Assembly: GCA_964399955.1 (NCBI GenBank)
Contig: CAYNST010000025.1
Location: forward strand, 1-38,074
Source: CAYNST01 sp964399955
Lineage (GTDB): Bacteria; Pseudomonadota; Gammaproteobacteria; Pseudomonadales; Cellvibrionaceae
Reading direction: 5' to 3'
DNA length: 38,074 bases
Shown in pieces: positions 1 to 6,811 of this stretch. The position numbers were made by a program, and so were the translations under genes. Below the pieces are notes generated by a model that saw only the letters and a program-made list of their open reading frames with translations, did not search any database and was not told the origin of the DNA. Position 1 is the first letter of the stretch, and each line of letters begins with the position of its first letter.

Positions 1-108
1 CTCATAGGTCAGCTGCTTGTGCTTGTTCATTGCTTGGATCTCTTGCCGGAGAAAAGCGACCAGCGTACGGGCAGCTGGCCTCCTTTTCAATTCCACCAAG
101 TTATGCAT
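1..108 (-). CDS. Partial ORF running off the left edge, possible transposase or regulator fragment
   Basis: An open frame starts with an ATG directly after the stop codon of the MFS fragment and runs to the window edge (36 codons seen). An internal ATG at position 30 begins MNKHKQLTYE, which resembles the first residues of IS30-family transposases. The preceding stretch RRPAARTLVAFL instead looks like the last helix of a LysR-type regulator. Both readings are guesses from very little sequence. Its position next to a truncated transporter would fit an insertion-sequence end. Confidence 0.22.
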   Translation of the reverse strand, partial: MHNLVELKRRPAARTLVAFLRQEIQAMNKHKQLTYE

Positions 109-717
109 TTACTGGTTGAATCCAAGGCTTGAACCGGAGACATCTCCGAACAGAAACGCACCTGCCAGAGAGTAAATGGCAGCTACGCCATAGAGGGCAG
201 AGAATATGGTGAATAGGGATTCCGGGCCGATGCGGTCTTTTAGGTAATATCCTACCGGGGGTCCGACAATCCAGGCCAGTGCAAAACCGCACCGAACAAT
301 TGCGTTGCATAGAGCAATGTTTCCAACACCACTCATAGAATCAAGCAAAGTTCTGTAGATCGCCATTAACTGCGGAGTAGCCAAGTACACCAAAGAGAAC
401 AGTGGTATAAAAACCAGCAAAAATGCAGAATAAGAATCTAATGATCCAGAAAAATACGTGGCAGAAGACCCACATATCAATGAAATGAATACCAATAGCC
501 ATCGGCACCCATACAAATCAGAAAGATAGCCAAAAAACAACGTTATTATGAAAGATAATAGAGATATCATTAAATATAGCGATGCTACCTGGCCGGCATC
601 AATACTGAACATTTCCATGGTGGAAATTCCCAATATCGTTATCAGCTGACTGTAAATGGCGCCAGAAATTAATGCGAAAATAAAAAAATAAAAAACAACA
701 AACCATTGTTTTTTCAT
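109..717 (-). CDS. MFS transporter, N-terminal half only
   Basis: The 202-residue product has about six hydrophobic segments. Between segments 2 and 3 is a GYLSDLYGCRW loop that matches the MFS motif A pattern (GxLaDrxGrr). MFS permeases normally have about 400 residues and twelve helices, so this is the first six-helix bundle and the gene is cut at its 3' end. The last residues (about SSLGFNQ) are probably read from the junction. It starts 13 bp after the stop of the oxidoreductase and was presumably the second gene of a small sugar-related operon. Base composition is clearly more AT-rich than the housekeeping genes to the right, suggesting acquisition. A lone half-transporter is unlikely to work. 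The substrate cannot be told. Confidence 0.7.
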   Translation of the reverse strand: MKKQWFVVFYFFIFALISGAIYSQLITILGISTMEMFSIDAGQVASLYLMISLLSFIITLFFGYLSDLYGCRWLLVFISLICGSSATYFSGSLDSYSAFLLVFIPLFSLVYLATPQLMAIYRTLLDSMSGVGNIALCNAIVRCGFALAWIVGPPVGYYLKDRIGPESLFTIFSALYGVAAIYSLAGAFLFGDVSGSSLGFNQ

Positions 718-730
718 AAAAGCGAACTCA

Positions 731-1747
731 CTATCGCAAGACCGAATGAATCTCGTTAAGGATTACTATTGATGACTCTACGCTTGCAACTTTTTTGCTT
801 CTTGCAATGGCCTCTTGTAGCATCTTCTTAAAGCTATCCGTCCATCCCGCCATGACTAGATCCTCATTGCCTCGAACACCAGCGTTAAGCGATAGGTCAC
901 GTCTATCACGATTCCTAGTATCTAACACAACAACATCGGAATGTTCTGAGGAGTAGTATAGCGTTTTTGTAGGCGTACTTAAATGAAGAGTAAGTCCAGG
1001 CTTCAAAGATGCACCTATCTTTGAAGCTATTATTTTGAAGCCTCCACCACTGTCCAGAGAGCCCTGAGCCTCAAAATATGCATCATTAACCGAACTAGTT
1101 CCCCCAGGGCGATCGTAGCCAAACGCAACCGTTCCTTTATACAAAGACACAGAACCACCCGAAATATAACCGACAAGATCTAACAGATGGCTGCCTAGAT
1201 CCCCCGCAGCCCCTCCTAACTTACACTTTGAAGCATCCTCGCGCCATCCTGCCTCAAAGTTGTCTCCACGATCGTATACAAGGGAGATATCGATACCACA
1301 TATCCGTTCACCTGCAATGATCTTTAGGATTAGGTCTACCATTGGCAAGAATCTAAGATTATATGAAACGCAAACGTGAGTGAGCGACGCCTTACATAAT
1401 ATCTTTAGATCCTCGGCTTGTTCGGGCGTACTGCAAAGCGGCTTTTCGCACATAACATATGGAACTTCTGCTTCGACAGCTTCCTTTAGGTAGCTATAAT
1501 GGGTGGGTGTAGGGCTTGATATTATAACCATCTCACAGGATTTTACGAGGTCAGAACTTGATTTATGAAAAACAACACGTTGATCGATCTGCTCCGCATC
1601 AAATGCAAGCGAATAGATAATCAAGACACCCATTGTAAGTTCACGGATGATCTGAACCGGCTGAAACTGTATCGGTTGTCGACCAGCAACCTGTTTTCGG
1701 ATTAAAAAGAGGCGAAGGATCGTTACGGAAGTGAATCTTTGGGCCAA
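731..1747 (-). CDS. Gfo/Idh/MocA-family oxidoreductase lacking its N-terminal NAD-binding motif (probable pseudogene)
   Basis: Residues from about 50 onward are typical of Gfo/Idh/MocA sugar dehydrogenases: a SSPTPTHYSYLKEA segment, the signature EKP in YVMCEKPLCSTPEQA, and GGAAGDLGSHLLDL, which matches the conserved GGxxxDxGxH region. The family normally opens with a beta strand and a GxGxxG dinucleotide-binding loop. Here that loop is absent. The frame opens at a TTG codon with about 45 residues that do not resemble the family, followed by AFDAEQIDQRV, where homology appears to resume. I infer a recombination junction inside the first beta-alpha-beta unit, giving a protein that cannot bind NAD(P) normally. 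An ATG at 1633 is an alternative start but does not restore the motif. The MFS fragment follows 13 bp downstream. The sugar substrate is unknown. Confidence 0.7.
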   Translation of the reverse strand: MAQRFTSVTILRLFLIRKQVAGRQPIQFQPVQIIRELTMGVLIIYSLAFDAEQIDQRVVFHKSSSDLVKSCEMVIISSPTPTHYSYLKEAVEAEVPYVMCEKPLCSTPEQAEDLKILCKASLTHVCVSYNLRFLPMVDLILKIIAGERICGIDISLVYDRGDNFEAGWREDASKCKLGGAAGDLGSHLLDLVGYISGGSVSLYKGTVAFGYDRPGGTSSVNDAYFEAQGSLDSGGGFKIIASKIGASLKPGLTLHLSTPTKTLYYSSEHSDVVVLDTRNRDRRDLSLNAGVRGNEDLVMAGWTDSFKKMLQEAIARSKKVASVESSIVILNEIHSVLR

Positions 1748-1823
1748 TCTGGCGGATTATAGGCGAGCGGGTACGTGATCCCGAATTGGGAAGGAAAGGT
1801 TGGATTGGGACGGATGGTTTACG

Positions 1824-2256
1824 TCAACTGAAAACCGCCTTGCAAGCGCCCAGGCCCGGTGTGCGCTGATATCCAAGGGCTGAGGCGGCCCTCTTCAGCT
1901 GATGGGCGCATCCTACGAGGCACTTAAAGCGGCCTTCAAATTTCGTAATTAGGGTTAGCCATTGTTTTGCATCAATATCTAACCGCTCCAAAATGGGTGG
2001 CAGGCTGGCTGGAATGGCTCCGCGCTTGTTGTCACGGATGATACGACCGGTCCATGACGTGCATGGATGCACTAATTCCGCGAACGCAGGATGCGTAGGA
2101 GCGGTCTCCCCAGAATCGACCAGTGCAGTTGTCCTCGGCATTAGCTTCCCGGGCGATGGGTTCGTTGATGTTGCGCATGAACCAGCTGATGTCCATGAGT
2201 TGCAGTCGCCAGTCGTTTAGACGCGCCAGGACCGCCTGCTGCGGCGAGCGGCGGCC
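1824..2256 (-). pseudogene. Degenerate Y1-type (REP-associated-like) transposase remnant
   Basis: Two pieces of one protein lie in different frames. From 2256 to about 2115 the minus strand reads LNDWRLQLMDISWFMRNIN and then CTGRFW. This resembles the part of IS200-like/REP-associated transposases that precedes WxGRFK. The other frame, ending with the stop at 1824, reads WTGRIIRDNKRG, PPILERLDIDAKQWL, FEGRFKCLVGCAHQLKRA and LGYQRTPGLGACKAVF, the C-terminal tail I associate with the same roughly 320-residue proteins. Between CTGRFW and WTGRI about 80 expected codons are missing and replaced by about 55 bp of unrelated sequence with a frame change. The N-terminal HUH half is gone. The first piece is in frame with, and begins right after, the stop codon of the Fic gene. 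It is certainly dead. The family assignment is from memory of its motifs. Confidence 0.6.
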
Positions 2257-3822
2257 TCAACGCTTATGGGCCGGTTTATTCATCAGCGCCGTCAAATCTT
2301 CTTTGAACCGCTCTTCCACTTGGTTCATGAGTGTGACCGCAAGCTTTTCTACGGCGGTGATTTGACCTTCATTCATAAAAGCCAAAAACCTTGCACGCTT
2401 GGCTTTGGACACTCTCCCCCCTCCGCTCATGACAATAGAAACCAGCGTATCCAGTGTGTTGTTGGGCACGTCCACTTGCTGGTTGATGGATTTTTTAATG
2501 CCGTCAAAGACCATCAACAGCAGTATTTCTGACATCAGTTCTTTTGATATGGCCATATTCATCATTTCGTAGATGAATATCACGTGCTCGGTGAAATCCG
2601 GGTAGCGGTACATGTAATCAATATTGTTGTTGATAACAATCCGCTTGCTGTCATCGAAGTGGTAATCGAGCATTGCCATCAAAGGCGTAGAGATGGTTTC
2701 CAGTACTTCGTCGTACCGCTTCTGATTCTTTAAAATTGACGCAGAGATGGGAATAATAAACTTGTGGTCCGGCTCGCGCTGGCGCATGACGTCGTGTATC
2801 AGGTATCGGTGAATACGGCCGTTGCCGTCGTCGAACGGGTGTATATAAACTTCTCCAAAGGAGATGATGGTCGCGTGTATCAAAGAGGGCACTTGACCAT
2901 CCAGCATAAGTTGATCATGTGTAGCCAAAAGCCCCCTCATCATACTGGGGAGGTCTTTGGCAGGAGCGCCAACGAAGTGAACGTCTTCATCCATCTCCCC
3001 GAACCGCTGGATGGTTGATCCTACATAAATCTCGTGCCTGCGGTAGTCCGTTGCCTTTGCGCTGTCGGCCACGATCTGATTCTGCAGATCAATAAGTTTT
3101 TCTTTTGACAACTCAAACAGGCCCGCATTCTTGAGTGCGTTTAGGAAGCGCTGCATCTTTCTGTTGTCGGGCGGTTCGCGTTCAATCTCGTTGGAGCTTT
3201 TGGTCTCTTTGGTATAGAGATAACTGATTGACCGGCCAAGGATATCTGCTGAGATGCTCTCGCCAAGTTCCTGAACTTTGGCATAGGCTGTTTCGTAAAC
3301 GTTGAGTTTTGCAAGCTCCCGCACCGGCGCGGTTTTACGCACGGTAGGGCAGTATTCCCGAGTACCGATGGCATTGTTGCGTACTCGCGTACGTCGGTCG
3401 CGCCAGCCTTCGGCGAGAGTGAAATAGTACTCATCATCAAACAGGGCCATGTAGTTTCCCTGTTTTAGATCGGGCAAATCCAACTGCTTTTCTGTGAGCC
3501 ATTCATAAAGGTGCCATAGCACCCGGTTGTGCTTTGAGTTGGGTGCGGCCGCGATGAATCGTGTGAACTCCGCGACATCTATTTTCAGGAAAAGAGCTGC
3601 AAAGAAATGCAGTCTTATGCCCTGATGCTTGATGGCGGCGATCATGTGCTCGTAGGGAGAGGAGGGGGCTTTAAGGCGCCGTGGCAAGATTTTGCGCTTT
3701 GTTGCACCGTACGCGCGTTTAACCTCGGGCTCGGCTGAGTCACCCTGATACACCTCCAAACCCACTTTGGGCAGCAGGAGCTGGTAATGTTGGTTCAAGA
3801 AGGTATAGCCGACAGGCTTCAT
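2257..3822 (-). CDS. Fic-domain protein (probable AMPylase or related nucleotidyl transferase)
   Basis: The product is about 521 residues from the ATG at 3822; an in-frame TTG at 3864 would add 14. The Fic active-site loop is intact: HPFDDGNGRIHRYL fits HPFx[D/E]GNGRxxR, with the catalytic His, the phosphate-binding GNGR and the final Arg. Upstream, SNEIERE fits the core of the inhibitory-helix motif (S/T)xxxE, although Arg follows the Glu where Gly or Asn is usual. This would make it a self-inhibited enzyme with the inhibitory helix N-terminal to the Fic core. Fic proteins transfer AMP or other nucleotide parts to target hydroxyl groups; the target here is unknown. No antitoxin-like small gene is adjacent. 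The C-terminal 150 residues have no motif I recognise. No clear Shine-Dalgarno sequence precedes either start. Tandem 20-bp repeats lie about 100 bp upstream. Confidence 0.85.
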   Translation of the reverse strand: MKPVGYTFLNQHYQLLLPKVGLEVYQGDSAEPEVKRAYGATKRKILPRRLKAPSSPYEHMIAAIKHQGIRLHFFAALFLKIDVAEFTRFIAAAPNSKHNRVLWHLYEWLTEKQLDLPDLKQGNYMALFDDEYYFTLAEGWRDRRTRVRNNAIGTREYCPTVRKTAPVRELAKLNVYETAYAKVQELGESISADILGRSISYLYTKETKSSNEIEREPPDNRKMQRFLNALKNAGLFELSKEKLIDLQNQIVADSAKATDYRRHEIYVGSTIQRFGEMDEDVHFVGAPAKDLPSMMRGLLATHDQLMLDGQVPSLIHATIISFGEVYIHPFDDGNGRIHRYLIHDVMRQREPDHKFIIPISASILKNQKRYDEVLETISTPLMAMLDYHFDDSKRIVINNNIDYMYRYPDFTEHVIFIYEMMNMAISKELMSEILLLMVFDGIKKSINQQVDVPNNTLDTLVSIVMSGGGRVSKAKRARFLAFMNEGQITAVEKLAVTLMNQVEERFKEDLTALMNKPAHKR

Positions 3823-3926
3823 GACGGGGCCAACGCTGGTTAATCTGATGGGCCATCTGCCCAAATTCAGGTAGGTTTCACTTCTGCCACATACGGGCAG
3901 TCAGAAGCAGTTATGAAAGGAATATA

Positions 3927-3986
3927 GCACTTACGTTTTAATAAAAGTGCTTACGTTTTGATAAAAACGCATACGAAAAAGATCTT
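3927..3986. repeat. 20-bp tandem repeats upstream of the Fic gene (possible operator)
   Basis: Three consecutive 20-bp units begin at 3927, 3947 and 3967. The first two differ at only three positions and share CTTACGTTTT followed by an AT-rich ATAAAA. The third keeps only the core CATACGAAAA. A TATATT-like minus 10 element on the minus strand lies at 3921-3926, directly abutting the first unit. A period close to two helical turns beside a promoter is what one expects of cooperative repressor binding. I see no regulator gene next to it, so the binding protein is unknown. Confidence 0.45.
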
Positions 3987-3996
3987 TGGGATATGC

Positions 3997-4022
3997 GCGT
4001 TCCTGCCGACAGGCGGGAACGC
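3997..4022. other. Strong hairpin between the glmS and Fic genes
   Basis: An 11-bp stem (GCGTTCCTGCC against GGCGGGAACGC, one G-U pair) closes a GACA loop. It lies about 70 bp past the glmS stop on the minus strand. Neither side has a T-run, so it is not a classic intrinsic terminator. It may stabilise the glmS mRNA end, act with Rho, or be a dispersed palindrome. Confidence 0.5.
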
Positions 4023-4089
4023 AATGCGGCCGAAGCTGCGATAGTTCATTCAAGCTATTGTTTTTATTGAATTTTATCTCGTATAAACC

Positions 4090-5922
4090 TCATTCCACCG
4101 TCACCGACTTGGCCAAATTCCTCGGCTGGTCCACATCCGTGCCTTTGATAATCGCCACGTAATACGACAACAACTGTAGGGGCAATGTGTAGACGATGGG
4201 GGAGATGAGGTTATCGGTGTGGGGCAGGTTGATGACGCGCATGCTGTCGTCAGATTGAAAGTGGGCGTTGGCGTCGGCGAAGACGTAGAGGATGCCGCCG
4301 CGGGCGCGGACTTCTTCGATGTTGGATTTCAGCTTTTCCAGCAGGTCGTTGTTGGGGGCGACGACGATGATGGGCATTTGGCTGTCTATCAGGGCCAGGG
4401 GGCCGTGTTTTAGCTCGCCGGCGGCGTAGGCCTCGGCGTGGATATAGGAGATCTCCTTGAGCTTGAGCGCGCCTTCCATGGCGATGGGGTACTGGTCGCC
4501 GCGGCCGAGGAACAGCGCGTGTTGTTTGTCGGCGAATTCTTCGGCCAGCAGTTCAATTTGCGGAGCCAGGTGCAGGACTTCTTCCAGTTTGCCGGGAAGG
4601 CTTTTGAGGGCGTTGATCCAGGCGGTTTGCTGTTGGGTGGAGATGCCGCGATGTTTGGCAAGCGCAATGACCAGCAGTGCCAGGCCCACCAGTTGGGTGG
4701 TGAAGGCCTTGGTGGAGGCCACGCCTATTTCTGTGCCGGCGCGGGTCATGAAGGCGATGTCGGCCTCACGCACCAGGGAGGAGCCGGCCACGTTGCAGAT
4801 GGCCATGGTGGCCAGAAAGCCCTGTTGTTTGGCCAGGCGCAGGGCGGCTAAGGTGTCTGCGGTTTCGCCGGACTGGGAGATGGTGACCAGCAGGCTGTTG
4901 GGCTGCACCATGGCGTTGCGGTAGCGGAATTCCGAGGCGATCTCGATACTGCAGGGCAGGCGCGCCATGGATTCAAACCAATAGCGCGCCACCATGCCGG
5001 AGTGAAAGCTGGTGCCGCAGGCCACAATCTGCACATGCTCCACGCGCTTCAGCAGCTCGGCGGCTTCGCTGCCGAAGACTTCATCGGCCACCAGGCCGTC
5101 ACCCAGGCGGCCCTCCAGCGTATTCATTACCGCGCTGGGCTGCTCGTAGATTTCCTTGAGCATAAAGTGGCGGTAGGGGCCTTTGTCGCCGGCGTCGTAT
5201 TGGGCGCTGGCTTCTTTGGCCTCGCGCTCCACCGGTTGGCCCTGCTGGTCAAAGATGCGCACGCTTTTGCGGGTGATCTCGGCAATGTCGCCTTCTTCCA
5301 GAAAGATGAATTTGCGGGTGACGGGGAAAAGGGCCAGTTGGTCGGAGGCGATAAAGTTCTCGCCAATACCTAAGCCGATGACCAGGGGGCTGCCGGAACG
5401 GGCGACGACCAGTTTGCCGGGGTCCTGCTTGTCCAGTACCACCGTGCCGTAGGCGCCCTCCAGGTAGCCAACGGTATTTTGCACCGCTTGAAGTAAGTCG
5501 GCGCCCGCCAGCAGCTCTTTCTCCACCAAGTGAGCGATTACTTCGGTGTCGGTATCGGAGAGGAATTCAAAGCCGTCGGCCTGCAGTTGGCGGCGCAAGG
5601 TGGTGTGGTTTTCGATGATGCCGTTATGCACCACGGCCACCCGGTCGCGGGAGATGTGCGGGTGGGCGTTGCGCTCGCAGGGCTCGCCATGGGTGGCCCA
5701 GCGGGTGTGGGCAATGCCGGTATTGCCGGCAACGGGCTCTGCCTGCAGGCTGTCGCTAAGCGACTTGACCTTGCCCATTCTGCGCACGCAGGCCAACTCA
5801 CCGTCGGCATCCAATAGCGCGATACCAGCGGAGTCGTAGCCGCGGTATTCCAGCCGGCGCAAACCTTCCAGCAGTATCTCCATTACATCTCTTTGCGCCA
5901 CAGCGCCGACAATGCCACACAT
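4090..5922 (-). CDS. glmS: Glutamine--fructose-6-phosphate aminotransferase (isomerizing)
   Basis: Makes glucosamine-6-phosphate from fructose-6-phosphate and glutamine, the first step to UDP-GlcNAc for peptidoglycan and LPS. The 610-residue product is full length. It starts MCGIVGA with the catalytic Cys2 of the glutaminase domain, followed by EYRGYDSAGI (25-34), HTRWATHGEP (72-81) and HNGIIEN (99-105). Two SIS sugar-isomerase domains follow, with SQSGETADT in the first. It ends in the conserved LAKSVTVE tail, the part of the gene recognised by Tn7-type TnsD proteins. GAGGGAATAACT before the ATG gives a good ribosome site. The start lies 2 bp after the glmR stop, so the two are co-transcribed. 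Downstream DNA is accessory. Confidence 0.98.
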   Translation of the reverse strand: MCGIVGAVAQRDVMEILLEGLRRLEYRGYDSAGIALLDADGELACVRRMGKVKSLSDSLQAEPVAGNTGIAHTRWATHGEPCERNAHPHISRDRVAVVHNGIIENHTTLRRQLQADGFEFLSDTDTEVIAHLVEKELLAGADLLQAVQNTVGYLEGAYGTVVLDKQDPGKLVVARSGSPLVIGLGIGENFIASDQLALFPVTRKFIFLEEGDIAEITRKSVRIFDQQGQPVEREAKEASAQYDAGDKGPYRHFMLKEIYEQPSAVMNTLEGRLGDGLVADEVFGSEAAELLKRVEHVQIVACGTSFHSGMVARYWFESMARLPCSIEIASEFRYRNAMVQPNSLLVTISQSGETADTLAALRLAKQQGFLATMAICNVAGSSLVREADIAFMTRAGTEIGVASTKAFTTQLVGLALLVIALAKHRGISTQQQTAWINALKSLPGKLEEVLHLAPQIELLAEEFADKQHALFLGRGDQYPIAMEGALKLKEISYIHAEAYAAGELKHGPLALIDSQMPIIVVAPNNDLLEKLKSNIEEVRARGGILYVFADANAHFQSDDSMRVINLPHTDNLISPIVYTLPLQLLSYYVAIIKGTDVDQPRNLAKSVTVE

Positions 5923-5924
5923 AG

Positions 5925-6701
5925 TTATTCCCTCTCGTTTGGGGTTTTGATCACTTGAACCTGGGCGCGCTCGATCTGCTGCTGAAAAGCGGTGGGCAGC
6001 AGATGGTCGGTGACTAATACGTCGATATCCTGCCAGGGCAGTTCCAGGTTGTGCATTTTACGGCCGACCTTGGCGGATTCGGCCATGACAATAACCTGCC
6101 GCGCGCTTTTGGCCATGGCGCGGCTGAGGCTGTAGAGTTCGTTGAAGGTTGTGGTACCCCGGCTGGCATCCAGACCATCTGCGCCGATGAACAGCTGGTC
6201 GAAGTCGTAGGCGCTCAGCACCTGCTCGGCCAGCTGCCCCTGGAAGGATTCCGACTGCGCATCCCAGGTGCCGCCGGTCATCAGCAGGGTGGGTTCATTG
6301 ACCATGTGCCGAACGGCCTCGGCCACCCGCAGGGAATTGGTCATGATCACCAGCCGGGCTTTTCTGGCCAGCTCCGGCAGCAAATAGCTGGTGGTGCGGC
6401 CGCTGTCGATGATGATGCGGCTATTGTCCTCCACCAGCTCTGCGGCCGCCCGGGCAATGGCCTGTTTGCGGGCGGAAGCGTGCTGCAGGGTTTCATCCGC
6501 AGCCGGGCCATCCTGCGGCACAGACACGGCACCGCCAAAACGGCGTACCACCAGGCCTTGGCTCTCCAGGCAGGTCAGATCCTTGCGAATGGTGACTTCG
6601 GAGATGGTGCAGAGCGCGGCCAGTTCTTCCACATCCGCCGCACCCTGGCGGTTGACGTAATCGAGAATGCTTTGACGGCGCTGGGCGGTACCACGGGACA
6701 T
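5925..6701 (-). CDS. glmR: DeoR/GlpR-type transcriptional regulator of amino-sugar synthesis
   Basis: The ATG at 6701 gives 258 residues, usual for the family. An upstream extension to 6776 is open but would run back through the operator. Residues 1-57 form the DeoR winged helix (AQRRQSILDYVNRQG, then the recognition segment ISEVTIRKDL at 33-42 and GLVVRRFGGA). The C-terminal sensor domain has DSGRTT (99-104), the phosphosugar-binding loop of the DeoRC fold. The gene between glmU and glmS occupies the same place as glmR of Pseudomonas, so control of glmS in response to a sugar phosphate is likely by analogy. It is 2 bp from glmS. A perfect 17-bp inverted repeat just upstream (6755-6796) is the probable autoregulatory operator. 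Confidence 0.9.
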   Translation of the reverse strand: MSRGTAQRRQSILDYVNRQGAADVEELAALCTISEVTIRKDLTCLESQGLVVRRFGGAVSVPQDGPAADETLQHASARKQAIARAAAELVEDNSRIIIDSGRTTSYLLPELARKARLVIMTNSLRVAEAVRHMVNEPTLLMTGGTWDAQSESFQGQLAEQVLSAYDFDQLFIGADGLDASRGTTTFNELYSLSRAMAKSARQVIVMAESAKVGRKMHNLELPWQDIDVLVTDHLLPTAFQQQIERAQVQVIKTPNERE

Positions 6702-6754
6702 ACTGGCGGGTTCACTTCTGACGGGGTGAAAGATCAGAAGCAATAGTAGGTGAG

Positions 6755-6796
6755 GATGTTTCAAAACGAAAGACAAATATTTCGTTTTGAAACATC
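6755..6796. promoter_or_regulatory. Perfect 17-bp inverted repeat, probable GlmR operator
   Basis: GATGTTTCAAAACGAAA (6755-6771) is exactly mirrored by TTTCGTTTTGAAACATC (6780-6796) around an 8-nt AT-rich centre. The TTTCGTTTTG half-site resembles known DeoR-family operators such as those of AgaR and GlpR. It lies between the glmU stop and the glmR start. On the minus strand a TACTAT minus 10 (6745-6750) lies about 17 bp past a TTTCGT inside the repeat, so bound regulator would cover the minus 35 region. The arms are not GC-rich and have no T-tail, which argues against a terminator. Confidence 0.75.
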
Positions 6797-6811
6797 TTGC
6801 AGAGCGGCGGT

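Noticed and set aside
4022..4089. Tn7 end sequence at the glmS downstream site
   Set aside because: No TGTGGGCGG-type terminal repeat is visible next to the glmS stop.
6755..6796. Terminator for glmU
   Set aside because: The palindrome is AT-rich with a non-T flank and matches a DeoR-type operator better.
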